DNA of 64,000 bases from Stropharia rugosoannulata (GCA_028532985.1 JANCIK010000012.1:2108001-2172000); one strand, 5' to 3'. Positions 46,683 through 63,100 are shown, counted from the first letter of the stretch. The notes: generated by a model not told the origin, from the letters alone. Program-made: numbers and translations.

Positions 46683-48692
46683 GTGGTAGCAAGTGCGGAC
46701 AGCATATACTGAAGGTGCCAGAAAGAATGCTTACTTATAGTACATACAATGATCGCAATCTGTACTGTCGGGAGCACTAAAAAAGCTAAGGCTGTATAAA
46801 GCAGTTCTTGAAGCGCCCGAAGGGAGCTGCCCCTTTCCAAGAAATGCATCGGACGAGGATCTTCCGTTGCGCACCGGTTACATGTAAAGTCTAACCGATA
46901 AGGTTTACCGCCAGTGATCACAATCTTGTTAAAAATAAAGTTATCAGATAAACCCAAGTTTAACGGTTCAACGACGCTACTAAACCTGAGAGGGAGTGGA
47001 AAAGAAAGGTTGAACCCGTGGACCATCGTCGAAAGCCAAGGAATTTTTATTTTTATTGAATTTACCACATTTCCGAAAGGCGATGTCTAGAGGATTACAA
47101 ACTCTTAGTAGAATGCCTAGCAGTGAGCACCGCCGTACACAGCGACTACGATAAGTCATGACTGTAAAGCTTCAAGTATGTATGCACAGTGGAGCAGTAG
47201 CAGAGCTCCTGGACTCTGGATCTGAGCTCTGGCTGCTGCACATAGTTACTATTTTGCACACCTCCCTTTCAATGATAATGCAAGTATGGCTCACCGTCTT
47301 GAATATGAGTTTAAGCGTCAGTGACAGTTATGCCAGCATTGTTCCGAGGCTTGACGTGTGGTGGGTTAGAGTTTGTTAGAAAATTTCTGTTTCTCATTGA
47401 CTCAGCCCGGATTCTATGGAGATAAAAACTGTAGGGCCGAGAAACAAGCCATTCATACGAAATGTATACCAAGCAAAAGAGAACCCAATGGGGCAATAAA
47501 AGATTTGAGAACTGGATCCATAGACATTTGCAGAGCTTGACAATTCGCCAAGTCAAACAACTAGGGAGCAGGAAAGAAGTGAGATCATCACGTCAAAATG
47601 CCAACACAGTAGCTGCGTGACAGTTTCTTGGGATAACCCGTGCTTCAAAAGAACGACACCCATGCGGTAGTATGACAGTGAGTTGTGAGTTCCGTTAAGC
47701 TTCGAATCTCCAGTCCATATATCCCAATCGGTGAAGCTTAGGCATAGAAGCAAAGCGAAAGCCGCTCAAGTTGATAAGGCCCAAAACAAGTCATTTCAGA
47801 TGGAGAAACGCCATCGAAGAAAGGCACCACTAGTAAGAGTCGACGCTTCTTGAAACTAGTACCCAGAATAAATGCAATGAAAATGCTGCGCCGTATATAA
47901 AGGCCCAGCAGATACTGAAAAAGGTGGAGCTCTCGACCCCAATGAGTCCAATGAATCACATATGTGCGCCAGTTTTTATTATGTGCGTATACCCAGTTAT
48001 AATAGAAGCTTCGAAGAATGTAACACTGGGACTCACTTCCACCCTCCATACGACTACTCTGACTCCGGCCTGACAAGTACAACCGACCATTTGTATAGTC
48101 TCTATAGCACACCAATGCCGATCAGCGGTTATAGAGCTAACAGATATAGACTGAGCTGGAAGATGCATGAGGACATAGTATGCAGAAAGCACAGCAACAG
48201 CCATGGCCCATTGTGCGGAGTTCTTGTCGAACCGATGACAATGGAAGGGTGTTATGAAAGGAAATCAGAATTGCCAGAACGCCGAGAGTATTGGAATTCG
48301 GTGGAGAGTAGACCTTGAGGTTTTGAAGACCAAGGCACACTAAAAGATGAGGAGAAGCAAGCCATGACCATTGTAACTGGTAGAGGTTATAGTCAACGTT
48401 GAACGTTCCGTGCAAGTAAGGCATCCTTACATAACCCGGCTTTAGCCGATTAGCATATATGAGTATGCGCCCCTAACTCTCCATAACTTTTAAACATTGA
48501 CACCGCGGACGCTTCCATTCAGTTTCAATAAAATCGCTTGGAGAGTCACGGAGTCAAAAGTTTCCATTCCTATTCCCTACGTAGCCTGCACTTCCTGTGT
48601 TCCTCAAATATATATATCAAGAAGATTTTCCATTTGATAGCATACTACATGTTACATTTATTGCAAGAAATTGTCACTTTGCACAGCCAAGT
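46683..48692. other. Long spacer with unassigned open frames
   Basis: The minus strand has hydrophobic open frames (for example 46690-47068 and 47738-48424), but none matches a family and I cannot build a splice model. They could be a decayed membrane-protein gene. Nothing is claimed. Confidence 0.4.
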
Positions 48693-49745
48693 TTATGGCT
48701 CGGACTGATTGATGTCAAGATCATGAAGAAATCCAGTCTCCAACTTATAAACCCATCCATGAATCTCCAAGGGCTTTCCGCTTTTCCAAGCGCGCTTGAT
48801 TACCGCCGTCTTAGCGAGATTACGCACTTGCTGTTTGACATTTGCGTTCACAGCAATGGAAAGTGCTTTCTTGTCATCATTCCCAGTAATTTTGATTGAG
48901 CCCGAGCGTCCTAGAGAGGCGAGTAAATTTGTTAACGGCTTCAGCCATTTACCCAAGGCAGCATCGGGAGGTGAGTGTTTCTCAGAGTGTTTCTCTGAGT
49001 TCGCGCCGCTTGAGCGTCCTTTGGCAGCAGCCAAACAGGCACTCACGCCGCCGCATTGACTGTGTCCCACGACAATAACTGTGCGAGAAAGATTAATTCA
49101 ATGTGATACATCAATTTGAAAAAATCCTTGTGAAGATTGAAATATTGATCTACACACCATGCTCTACATGTAAATGATCCACGGCGTACTCGAGAACCGA
49201 AAGGAGGTTTAAATCATGTTCATGAACTTGGCTATAGATTGGCAAACCACAAATGGTTAAATTGTGCAAGTCAAGATTATTTGGGAACCCCTAACTTTGC
49301 AATGTTTCTGTGGACAAAAATGTCTCCCGGTCGCGAGCAAGTGATAAGCGACTCCGGTACACGGGAGTCAGAGCAACCAATCCACAGAACCTACATAGAC
49401 TCAGTAGTACCTAATACGCATAAGCAGAAAAAGGCAACGGCATACATTGGGCGTCTGCCCTTTGGCTGATTTTCTAAAGAAATCGGGCTGGAAGTGAAGG
49501 ACATTTGTAGCCCATCTGCTATTAGAGTACAACAGCCTCTCAGTGACGTCGTAAGAGCCGTTGTGCTCGCATGAGCTGTGATCTGACGAGTATTCATCTT
49601 CGTGGGCACAGCATTCGTTATCGCTGTGAGAAAAAGACTCGTGGTACGTATCAGAGGCTTCCTTGCTGTCCCAAGAATGACAGTGTTTGTGTTGGTGGCG
49701 GTCGCTGTGGCCATGGTCATGGTTGCAGTGGTCGTGAGGCGTCAT
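48693..49745 (-). CDS. Beta-carbonic anhydrase with His-rich N-terminal extension
   Basis: Four exons (49446-49745, 49296-49390, 49158-49232, 48693-49078) join to about 285 residues. The enzyme core has [14 protein letters not shown] (zinc Cys and the Asp/Arg dyad), [45 protein letters not shown] (zinc His and Cys), [14 protein letters not shown] near the end. It hydrates CO2 to bicarbonate. Ahead of the core, the first ~65 residues are unusual: [20 protein letters not shown] has eight His, followed by more His, Cys, Asp and Glu ([18 protein letters not shown]). Such a stretch could bind zinc or other metals. No signal peptide is seen. An insertion rich in Lys, Ser and Gly follows HSQCGG ([19 protein letters not shown]). 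Confidence 0.93.
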
Positions 49746-50962
49746 AGTGGGTATTCGATTTTCTGACCCTCCCCCCTAATTTTCCTTATTTTATGTTGAT
49801 TCTGAAAGAATGTATATTCTTGGATTTGGATAGCTTGCAGCATGTAAATTCAACTCGCGCAGCAGAATGCTGGATTGACAGCTTGCTCTTGAAGCCAGGA
49901 AGGGAATTTATTGTAACGGTCTTGCAGTCTTTCAACGCAAGTCAGTAATATATAGCCCACCCATTCTTTTCAGGTAGCTCAAGTAAGTCAAGGTATACGA
50001 GTACTAACACGCCAAAGATTTTAGCGCTGTTATATTATTAGCTTTGTATGAGTACAAGTTACGTTTTATCTCCCTCAGCTGAGTCTGATTGAGATGATGG
50101 TATGCATGTCAATGATTGGTGATGGACGTCAGAAATGGTTGAGAAGTAGAAGAATTCCGTCACAGCTTTCATAGCATGTTTGTTTTTCAAGATACGTCAG
50201 ATACAGGTCTCTGTGACTAGTGAGGTCCCGGTTACAAGTGTGCACACCTTCTAAATCAGTGCAAACCTAGTGATTATGTGATCGGATCATGGTGTCAATT
50301 AAGCGCCCACGTGTGCGCTGTTGCAGCATGCTTTGGCGTCAGTTGAATCACTGTCATTGGAATTTTGAAGCATGTATGTACATGTGCACTTTACCGTAGC
50401 GCTCAGAGAAATATCTTGCGTAGTAAGTGTACATGGTTTGGCCATGTAATGTATGTAGTCGGTGATACCATCGTAAGCCTGAGAGGGTGTGCATCAAATT
50501 TATCAATATTAATCCCGAAGGCATGGCGGCCGACGGAAACCGGGGTCCGTGGGTGTCCATACATATGTCAGCAACAAAAGCAGATAAAATTTCAGAGTTC
50601 TCCTGAACCAGCCTGAACCCTCAGTTTGATCACGGTGATGAACAACGCCCTCCCCGGACGAGGCCATAATATTGTGTTTGGGGTTTAAGATGTGAAATAT
50701 ACCTTTTGTACATTATGATATATTGCTTACATGTTGACTCTAAATTTAAAAAAATTCTATTACTACAACTACATACATACTATCTTAGTCTTATACAAAC
50801 GAGTGTTATATTTACTCGCGACTAAAGCCCTCCATCCCTACATTGCTACAAAAGAATAGGATTAAATTATTTATCCAAAGCCATATATCACGGCACCTAA
50901 AAAGCCTAACGTCCAACTGAAATAACGACGAAAAATCCCATCATAAGCCCTTTGACATAGGA
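49746..50962. other. Spacer with nothing recognised
   Basis: I see no gene in this 1.2 kb. It is upstream of the carbonic anhydrase and downstream of the GH105-like gene. Confidence 0.5.
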
Positions 50963-52563
50963 TCATAGTACCATGAATGTCATGGCAGCTAATGTAAAGG
51001 TAAGAATCAGGCGGGAGGCATCGTTCAGGGCGCTGAGGGAATGGCGCGCTGCGCTTTTCTTAGATGGATTGCCCGGGGAACCCGCTAATACCCAGTCACG
51101 GTGGGCCGCATGGAGCTGGACCACGAATGCCTGTGCTTCAGGGCTCTGGCTACCCTCTACACCATAAGAGTGAGGGTTAACCACGGGCTGCAGCCATCCA
51201 TCGGTAGAGAAATGCGGGTATCCGGATAGCGTTGCTGTAGTATTTGAAGATGGCTGCGCCTCGGTGGTGTTGAATAGGGTTTGACGGGAGCGCTCGGCAT
51301 ATGTCAGGTACATGTTCTGATCAAGGAGGATAGATGCCCGGTACACAGTGCTCGCAAGGAGCGCGGTAGACGCGGCGTCGTAGAAATTCCCCTGCGCAGT
51401 GGCGGGTTGATCGGCGTAGTTGGTGAATATATTGGTTTCGTCCTATACATAGATGACGTCAAGGCACAGACGCAAGTTATGTGCATGAATTTTTAACATA
51501 CCAAGTGAGGGTATACAGCAGTGTGTATCTCGTTCACCCAGCTGGCGAGGTCGGTTTGTTCATTAGAGAACGTGTTAGCATACTCGGATTGGCGCATAGT
51601 CATGAGCACTCGTAGCATTCCTCCAGCAGCCCAACCATTTCCTATCAATGGAGGACAAATTAGACCGCGATGAGAAGTGTTCTATAAATAACTCACCAGT
51701 CGACCAAAAACCAGGATCATTTGGAACATCGACTGAGTTCGAGTTCCCCAGGAGAACGTGCCTCCACATGCCCGTCTGGTTGTCGCGCAGATAGTTCCTA
51801 TAGAGCTTGATCTGGTTGTACGCTTCTGCAAGGACCGTCCTGTTCCTAGCTGTTACTCCATAATACGCAAGGAATGGGGGCACCATGTACACGAAATCGC
51901 TCCTGCAATGAAGACGAAAACAATGAACTTGATTTCATTTCTACCATCTCCTATGGGAAATATACATACCAAAGTTGAACTTCAGACACCCGGTGTGAGA
52001 TTGCACCATCTGAAGTCTTGGGTACGGTCATGAGGAGATAATTGAGCTGATCGGTTGCTGCGCCGGCGTAATCTACCTCCCCAGCGTCTTGCCCCGTCCA
52101 GTTGGCCAGTAGAACCGTCACGCCGTTGGAGGCTGGATCAGCTGCACTAGCATCAGGAATGAGAGGCTGTGGGCCTACGGTGTGATTATTGGCGACAGTA
52201 CGGTTTGTAACGATGGTCTTAGCCATATCAAAGTACGGTTGAAGGTTTCCTGTAGCGGAAAGAGAACCAGGAATATTTGCTGGAGGGGGTAAATTGACTG
52301 AAGCGTTGAGAACAGAATAAATGGTGGCATTCAATTCCAGTATTGCTTGAGCGCGAGTACCAAGCTCCCACCTGCATATGTATCAAGGTTTTGCGTAGGT
52401 TTTCGAGAAAACAGACAACACACGACATGAGAGCAGACTCTGCCAACCGGGCGCTAACAACATCAATTTGCCCGTCCGTGAGATCTTGAGCAAGACTTAA
52501 CAGGGATGAAAAAAGAATGGAAGAGAGTAAGAGAATGAAGGGCCCTGCAGCGAGTTTTTTCAT
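50963..52563 (-). CDS. Secreted six-hairpin glycosidase, GH105/GH88-like, GPI-anchor candidate
   Basis: Five exons (52424-52563, 51970-52371, 51697-51902, 51502-51641, 50963-51442) all splice in frame to about 455 residues. The N terminus MKKLAAGPFILLLSSILFSS is a signal peptide. The body has WELGTRAQAILELNATIYSV, ATDQLNYLLMTVPKTSDGAI, WSDFVYMVPPFLAYYGV and DPGFWSTGNGWAAGGMLRVL. The last two are typical of unsaturated rhamnogalacturonyl hydrolases and related six-hairpin enzymes, in which an Asp of the WSD-type motif helps catalysis. Many NxT/S sites suggest glycosylation. The C terminus (SALNDASRLILTFTLAAMTF) is hydrophobic and preceded by small residues, fitting GPI anchoring. The exact substrate is uncertain; pectin-derived oligosaccharides are the family norm. 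Confidence 0.8.
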
Positions 52564-53698
52564 ACTGAAAGAGAGAAAGCAGATAGAGAGTTAAAACGAA
52601 AAAAAAATTGCACAATATCAACCAAAACATATATTTATGTTCAAAACATTCCAACATCAAAAGTATCATGATGATCACCATTTACCCCGAGGCAATTAAA
52701 TTGACGCTGTCTTCAGCAGCGAACCAAAGTGTCTATGTACATACGTACGCTAATGTTCTGTTCAGCATGGGGATAATGCTGGGTAATGTCCGAGGATCGA
52801 CTGTGCGTGGAATACAGGCACGCGCCTGACGATGTATATATCCTTCATCGCCTTGACTAGCGACCGGTGATTGTCATGGGTGACGACGCCGCTGCAGTCC
52901 GGCGTCCGCTGCCCGCAGAAGTCCATAAAAAAGAATGTACACAAAGTGCCCCTGACGCCCTGACCGCCAGTTGTCTCGTATTACTGTGCCCATTATTTCC
53001 TCGTTCGTATAGTACTTACCATTAGTTGTCGTACTTCAAAGATTTTAAACCACATCGCAACATCGTTCGATTATCAGGAACCGCTGCAACAACAGTGCCT
53101 TCTGACTACTAGTACAATAAAACTATTTGACGCCATAACGGCTTGCAAAGGCTTGCTTCAGTAGTCCTTGACATCAACAGCCACGGCGGTGCAATGTCGT
53201 CTCTTCCCCGAGTACAAGACAGTTGTATCCATACCGAGAAGGATGATACTGGGAAAGCGGCAGTGTCAATCCAAAGGCCAGTGTGAGGTCAGGAACTAAG
53301 TCACTGTCAGTGCGCTTTTCGGATCGGGCGCTGGCCCCACTCAGGGGTCAGTGATCTAGTACCCTATTAATGCAGTCGAGACAACACGGGGTAGATTCAG
53401 AGCGCTCTACGCTCACTAGGGTCCTCAAGACGTCACTGAAGTACGTTGGAAGTACGTAGTATGTTGGTAGTATGTCACTTTAGAAAAGAAGAACAGTAAG
53501 TACTTAGGTGAACTAAGTTTGAACTGAGTCCGATTTCTGCCGAATAACGTGACTACTAAGTACGGTATACATGCGCAAATAAGTAACATCAATATTGTCG
53601 GAGTGTGAAGTTGTTTGTGGGTCCCTCTTGGTTGGACTCGTGGAGGATAAGAGGACCGCAATCAAGCTGTTGAACAAAGTGGAGGATGATGTACGCAA
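52564..53698. other. Spacer with nothing recognised
   Basis: No gene could be supported in this stretch. It includes the upstream region of the GH105-like gene and the 3' flank of the transporter gene. Confidence 0.5.
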
Positions 53699-56600
53699 TC
53701 AAAAGTGCTTTCTTTCCACTATTTTGGGTTCATAATCGTCACTGTCATGTTTGTCTCCGGATTCCGAGTGTGAATGCCCTATTCCTTTATTGCCTTGGAG
53801 AACTGCACCTCTTTCGGTCAGCTCTCCTGCAACAAATGTTCCTGTAAAAAAATTATAATCAGATGAGCATGACAATATGATACTCTTCCCTGACCTTTGC
53901 GTAGTTCATCTTCAGCGGCAAAGCGGTTTCCCCGAGCTGCATAATTTGTCCCTGGTATAAACAACGGGGCAGTATCAAAGAGCGCATCCATTTCTTCGGA
54001 CATTCAGTATTTTGACAAAGCTTTATGACGCTCAGAAAGTCTACCTTCAAGTCTGCGTCCTGAGGTCTCCTGAATTTTTGTTTTTGTTTAAATTTAGCCC
54101 GGTCTCGGGACTGTGTCAGATGATGTAACTGCTCACAGGAAAAAATGCCCAGATAAACAAGGCACTGTGTACGAGACAATCAGCGAATGCAATATTAATA
54201 GATGATATATGATGTAGTACTCACTTGGTGTGGCCACAAATGGCGAAGACAAGGTCTAGGTGGACAGCCTTAAGTAAGGTGTTAAAGGACTGATAACAAA
54301 AATTTATAATTCACAATATCTATACGTTTATATCGGATCAGAGAGTCATTCTATAGACCTAAGATGAGACAAACCTCCATCCTATTCCACGAAACGCAAT
54401 TGGGGTTACTTGTGCAATGAAGCTGAAACAATGAGACAACAAGGTGTGTGACTGAAAAAAATCCGACGCACAAATTTGAAATCCATGAAGCGGAGCTGGT
54501 TATTGCTGTACTCTTTGCCCTTGTCCTCGTAGAGAATATTTCAGCTGGATATGCCCAGGACAGTGGTCCTATACAGGCACTAAAGAAGAAATTGAACACC
54601 CAAGTCCTAAATACGGATTTCATCAGTCCGTGGCTTGGTACAATGTTTACGCATAGATTATTACGTTACTAGTAGTAATAAGCAGGTTGTGCGGTGAACG
54701 CCGTCAGAATTCCACAGAAAGGGCTATAGTTCAGCGCTTACTTATGAAAATCTGTAATAGAGAATTCAACATGTCAGAATCGCTTTGATTTTTGAATAGT
54801 ATTCAAAATGAACCAACATAATGTGCCTGTTAGAGAAAGGGTTACTCAGTTGGTTTATTGCCGGCGTATTAAGACATTACGTACCGCGTTACTTAGAATC
54901 GTAGTTGTCCACTGTCAGACACACTAATCTGTATAATAAATGATGCACCAGACTTACTTGTTAACTGTTCCCGGCCATCTTGCCATTAACAATGCGCCTA
55001 CAACGAATGCAAGTCCGGACACAACATTGCCGACAATAAGTGGAGTCCGTCGTCCTGTCTGATCAATCCAAATTACGCAGCACGCTTCACCTATTAGCGC
55101 AATTATTGAATTGATAGACTGAAAGAGAAGGATACGTGTCGACGTGAAGCCCATCTACCAAGGCTGGCATTTAAAAGGGAACCAAAGGACAAGCGCTCCA
55201 AGATTTACCGTGACAAATATCTGTATTACCGCAGGTGTCAATCAGTGAGCAAAATGGGACTTTGAGAAACTTTACCGTTGTTGAATAGTACTGGATAGCA
55301 CTGACGCCTGTTGATATGTAAACGGTTATTCGCATATGTGTAAATGCATAAATAAGTTACATACCCGTCATCTGTACGGAGAACTGTAGGATATATCTAC
55401 GAATTTTTTATCCATGAGATTTTAAAAACTGAAGCATAAGGAAAGACTTGCCCTAAGCAAACCCTACGAAGGTTACTCGGAACAGTGAATAGCTCAGTCC
55501 AGCTATGACGATACATCACAGCATCAGCTCCAATGCGACAGTAAGTGTTAGGCTCATAGGCACCTTGATTTCCCGTGTAATTTGAATTTTCTGAGATCCG
55601 CCTTCATGTCTTCAATTTGTGAGAGAACAAACCTATCACCGATGTCTCCTCGTGAGTGTAAGCGGGCCAGAGTGTCAAGAGCTACAGAATAATGTAAACA
55701 TAGACCACATTATGAGAAATACCGTATGCAATTCATACCCTCGTCGAATCGGCCTTTCTCGACAAGCCATCGAGGACTATGAAAGATAACGGCGCTATCA
55801 GAGTCCACATATTTATAGACAATTATCAATTGCTTACGACTCAGGAAGAAACAGCATGAAGGCCAACAGTGGTATAGCAGGTATTATCTACTTTCGATGA
55901 GTCTACGCAAAGAGGGAATATGGGTTATCTTACTTGTATCCCTAATGGTATCCTCCATTCCCCAGGCTTTCCCTTCAAGCCCGCCGAAGTTCCGAATGTC
56001 TGTATTAGTAGAATATTTGAATATTTAACAGAGTCAAAAGGTCATGTTCACACTTATACTACTCACAATCCAAGAGGCGCAGAATGCTTATAAGACCAAT
56101 ATAAATAAGAACACACTACGAGAACAACAATAAAGCTAAAGCTTACCGCCAATACCGAGCATGAATTGCTGGAGTGTCGTTAAACGCCCGCGTATACTCG
56201 GATGCGCAATTTCTGCCTGGATGTGCGTTGATTCTTGAGGCCCTCTGCAGATACATCGTACTTACCTGATACAGAGGAGCCAAATCAGAAACGATACCCA
56301 CTCCGAACCCTTGAAAATTTCGTGAGCTAAGTTTCGTTGACCATAGGTTCAAGGGAATTGACCTGCGAAGAAGCGGCCGGCCAGCATCATGTCCATGTTT
56401 TGGGCTCCGGTCTGAAGAGCGCCTCCACACCTAGAACATTGCAGTTGCTACTTCACCAGCCAATCCTAACTACTTCAAGGTAACTTACATGTACACAGCC
56501 GCCCCGAACTGAATTGTTTTTCTTCTGCCAAATCGGTCGGCAATGTATGCCACCGGAATCATACCAAAAAAGCTATTTCACGAGACATGAAATTGACGAC

Positions 56601-56994
56601 TAATATTTTGTTTTTCCTGTACTTACCATCCGAGAACTAGTTCAGGGTAAGGCGTATGAGGTTAAAATTATCCATGGGGCGAGATGAAAAATGTACCAAA
56701 TATGCTGGTTATAAGTCCTTGAAGATTAGCGTTGTTGTAGCGTGGACCCATGACCCGCTGTATAAGAGAGTCGGTTAACGATTAGACATACGGTGAGTTG
56801 AAATTAAAGACCCACAATAAAATCTGGAGCTGGCAGTACTCCAGCTATGACCCCCAAGTCATACCCAAAAATAATACTTCCGAGACCTGATAGGTGTTGA
56901 ATCATAAAACATCCCTCGAAGGCAGGTTTGAACGTAGAAACATACTTGCGAAGAGGCCACAAAGCCAAGTATATACCTTCGGAGGAAGGTTCAT
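53699..56994 (-). CDS. MFS sugar transporter (sugar porter family)
   Basis: Many small exons encode MNLPPKVYTWLCGLFAS, GSIIFGYDLGVIAGVLPAPD, NNANLQGLITSIF, GMIPVAYIADRFGRRKTIQF (loop 2-3 motif D/GR-R), GAQNMDMMLAGRFFAG, VGIVSDLAPLYQAEIAHPSI (sugar-porter motif before helix 5), LLAFMLFLPESPRWLVEKGR (PESPRxL), SIIALIGEACCVIWIDQTGR, ACIGPLSWAYPAEIFSTRTR (loop 8-9 motif) and a C-terminal FPETSGRRLEEMDALFDTAP. The tail after residue ~480 is hydrophilic, His/Ser/Asp-containing, ending EPKIVERKHF. It should import hexoses or pentoses across the plasma membrane. One join, between GIGWR and VFAICGHTN (about 54260-54370), does not resolve with canonical sites, so a small lesion cannot be excluded. It lies next to a GH51 arabinofuranosidase gene. 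Confidence 0.85.
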
Positions 56995-57445
56995 TTCGTG
57001 AATGGTAAGAGAGGGTAGGCGTGGAGCACCAGCAAAAACAAGGCCATTAGCTTATATCGAGCACATGTCAAGATGTCAATTTCCTGCAGTTGGAGAGCGG
57101 GCCGCCTTATGTTCTGATGACCACTGCTCCTTGTCAGGCGACATATTCCCGGGAGTGAAGCTTCCGTTAAGCGGGTTTAATATACGTATTCAAGTCCTAC
57201 AAGGATGATAGGCGCAGGCACGCGTGAAGCCACGCGTAGTACTCTACTCTGATGAACGTGAGTGACAAGCCGATGAGGTCATGTGTAGCATTCCACTTTT
57301 CGTGTTTGCATTTGCATACCGGCAGTTCGATTCCCTCACTGACAGATACGACAAATACATATTGTGCTTCTAACTATCCTCATATCAAACAGCGACAAGT
57401 ATTTATGCGTCAGAAGCGACTACAAATACTAGAACTAGGCGCTCA
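56995..57445. other. Spacer between transporter promoter and GH51 3' end
   Basis: There is no gene signal here. It contains the upstream region of the sugar-transporter gene. Confidence 0.5.
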
Positions 57446-59939
<2,494 letters not shown>

Positions 59940-60258
59940 TCTTGGTGCTAAACTATTGGAGAGCAGAGCAAGAAGAGACGGACGGTAAGAAAGGATAATA
60001 ACTAGCGTGGCACATCCGGTGTGGATAGACGGCCCGACGGCGGGAGTTGCGGGCCATTGTCCAGAAAGGGAGAACACCAGGCTTGCAGAGTCAGGCGACC
60101 AACTTGCCTCACAACTCCTCCCAGGATATATCAAAGAAGCTTTGACAATTATCAGAGACATAAATAATGAGTTTTGCTAATACTAAGCGAGTGAATGAAG
60201 TACAATAATATTTATGTGTGAGGGAATTTTACTTCCGCGGCCACGATGATTGAGATCT

Positions 60259-62042
60259 TCAAGTTCTTTGCTGACTGTTAGGTCTGACACAATATTGATC
60301 CGCCGGACGACGAACAGCCTGGCCTTTTTTGTCTCTGTAAAACAGTACGCTTCCTAAAGGACTACTTCTCAGTGGAATATCAGTAATTATACATTCACGA
60401 CTTACCCTCATTCTCAACAAACTGACACTTGTTATAATTCTCCCATAGCGCAGCGAAGGCGGGCTTGTCGGAGAAGGCATACTGATCCCCAATGAAAGCT
60501 CTTAGGTATTGGGTAGCTTCGTGCCCGTTGTCTGTTGAAATGATCGATATTAGACGACCCAACCGAGGTTTACAGTATAGATGACGCTTACAAAAGGGCA
60601 TTTTTGGGAAGAACTTTTGATATGCACCAGTAGCGAGTGACATCAGCATTGTTGACCACTTACAAGAGTGGAAACTTACATGGTGTATAACATGGAAATG
60701 AGCCACATCATGAAGAAAGAAACGACCTTGCCACCCGAGAAATGGTCTGTCCACTGTCGCTGCAGCGCCGCGTTGAAAATTCCATTCCTTTCCCCGATAA
60801 TGCGGTAATATTGGATCAGTATGCTGTAGGTAGGTAATCATGACAACTGGCAGACGCAAACAGTCAGTACGGCTTCAAAATGGGAGTAAATGGGACTCAC
60901 ACCAATGCGACACTTCCAACCAGGGTATAAAGTAGTATTTTGCGACTGAACGAATGCCGTACACTGAACAGGCGTAGGTGACACCCCAGACCATGCTGGC
61001 AATAGCTAAATTTGAAATAATTACTGCATTTCGCTGTTCCCTGGTGAATAGCACAGATGCAGGGTTGAAGTGATTGGTCCATTTTGGGTATGTCTTTTGT
61101 CCAGAAACGTTGAAAACTGTAAACGATTAACCATTTTAGGTACAAATATAACCATAAATGGAAATAGGAGTACTTACGAAGGTAGGCCGGAAAAGCTACG
61201 ATTTGTTGACGGATCAACAGGTATAGAGTGTAGATCGGAGTATCTCCGAAGATTTCGTCCCACTCGATTTCGCTATTGGGCTTGTCTGGAATATTAAGAT
61301 CTTCGCGGGTCTTAGGTATGTAGACTTCGTCGCGTTCCATAGAAGCGTGATTAGAGTGATGCCGGTGATGGGAGATCCTCCAGGAAAAATATGGCGTCCA
61401 AAGGAATGTGTGTGTAATCTAGCAGGTCGCGTTAATTAAACTTCTCCGTCCGTTATTTTCGCATGAAAAATCTCACGAATCCCACAGCGTCGTTAACCAA
61501 TTTGTTGTCCGAGAACGCTCCGTGGCCACACTGTTGACAAAAGTAAGGGAAATTTGCCCACTTATCAAGTCGACGGGGGGACTGACCTCGTGCCCAAGTA
61601 CCCACAATCCTGTAAGCATAAGGCCTTGGAACCACCAGCTTTGGTTCGTACATCAGCACTGGGACATCAGAGAGGTAGAATATAACTACAGCTTACTAAA
61701 TGCACCACAAGGTCCACCTCAGAAGTTCGGCTCCAAGGGGAGAGAATATATGCTTCGTTTTTTCAGCTTGGAAATGAGGGTCGATTTGAGTTGCTAGTGT
61801 CCAAGTAACTACGACCATAAGAACATCTCGGGCAAGATACAGAAACCCCTTCTTGGTGTCACGGACAAACAACTTTGGAGGAATGGCTGCACGAATCTCT
61901 TTGAGAGACCTGGGTGGTTCAGCATATACGTATTACTTAAGCTGAATCGTTTGTTATTCAAAGAACACACGCACCACGGCATTGGGGTGAAAATAGGTAA
62001 CTCATCTTCGTTATATTTCTCAACGTGAGCGCTTGCACCCAT
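60259..62042 (-). CDS. Delta-12-type membrane fatty-acid desaturase (HECGH)
   Basis: About nine exons encode [85 protein letters not shown] (His box 1, split by an intron), [20 protein letters not shown] (His box 2), [74 protein letters not shown] (His box 3, HVIHH) and [16 protein letters not shown]. All three histidine boxes for the di-iron site are present. It should introduce a double bond at the delta-12 position of oleoyl lipids in the ER, though related enzymes have other specificities. One intron acceptor near 61640 (AAAG) is unusual. It is transcribed divergently from a second desaturase. Confidence 0.9.
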
Positions 62043-63100
62043 GTCCAAAAGGCTGGTTACAAAGGGAAATAGTAACTCCGTATTTCTTGCGGATGGTGGA
62101 AAGGGAGCGTCGGTCAGAACTATGGCGGGTATCTTATTTAAATACCTACATCTGTTGATGCCTAGCCGTATAATACGGTTGTCCGAGCAAAAGGAGCAAC
62201 CGGACGGGAGTGGAAGGTCAATACGTCCGCGCTGAAGTACTACATCATGGCAAACGATCAGTCTCATCAACCCAAATTAACTCACCAGATCTATATTTCC
62301 CGTACTCAGAGAGATTACACGCAGTTGGTGCATATACACTAGCTGACATAGAAGCTAATGGAATGACATATTCAACGAGAAGGAAGATTAAGGATTGACC
62401 GGCGTAAAGAGTCTTAGTACCTACTCTGTGTACTCTAGTAATCTCAGAAAGTATTTCCGTAGATCATATCGACGTTAAGGAAGAAGAATACGTTTCTTCC
62501 CGCGGCTGTCAACACGGGTATCGTGCTTCGCTGTACCGAATTTTGATTGTAGGCTTCTGGATTTGCGATTTATGATTCTTTCCGCAGGAAATAGAAAATA
62601 CTTAACGGGCCATCCGTGGGACTCAAGCGTCGCGGGGCGCACGGAAAGCGACGCTGGGTATCTCAGGCAGAAGCTCTATTCAAACAGAAGCGTCGGAACT
62701 TGGCTAGAAAGAACTAGAGTTTGGAAACTGCAGTGAAGTAAGGCAAGACGTGTGTCCATTAATTACTCAGGCCTGCGGGATATAATCAGGTCAAATCGCG
62801 GTCCAAATTAACGATTCGCAGAATTTCCGGTGCCGTCAGAAAATTTCATGTTTATCTGATTATGCTTTAGCCCGACTTTCCCGAAATAGTCAAGTTCCGC
62901 ACTCAACCTTCTGGGGTCCCACCCGTCTCCTTCTATCCACGAGTAAGTCTAAAAATAGAAGATCCGACCTGTCAATCTGTTGTTCGGTGGTTGGGCCCAC
63001 TTTCAAGCGTCCTCAAATACCAATGAATAGACCCCCAGCGGCGTAACGTTTGTTTGTTACTCCATTTTAGTAAAAAAAGTGCGAGTCCTGAGCTTCCTCG
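62043..63100. other. Divergent promoter region between two desaturase genes
   Basis: This space of 1,058 bp has no gene of its own. A run CTCAACCTTCTGGGGTCCCACC lies near 62897-62918; I do not recognise regulatory elements with confidence. Confidence 0.45.

Noticed and set aside
46690..48424. A further membrane-protein gene on the minus strand
   Set aside because: Hydrophobic open frames exist but no family motif or consistent splice model could be found; the frame at 46577-46682 is a shadow of the WW-like gene's first exon.
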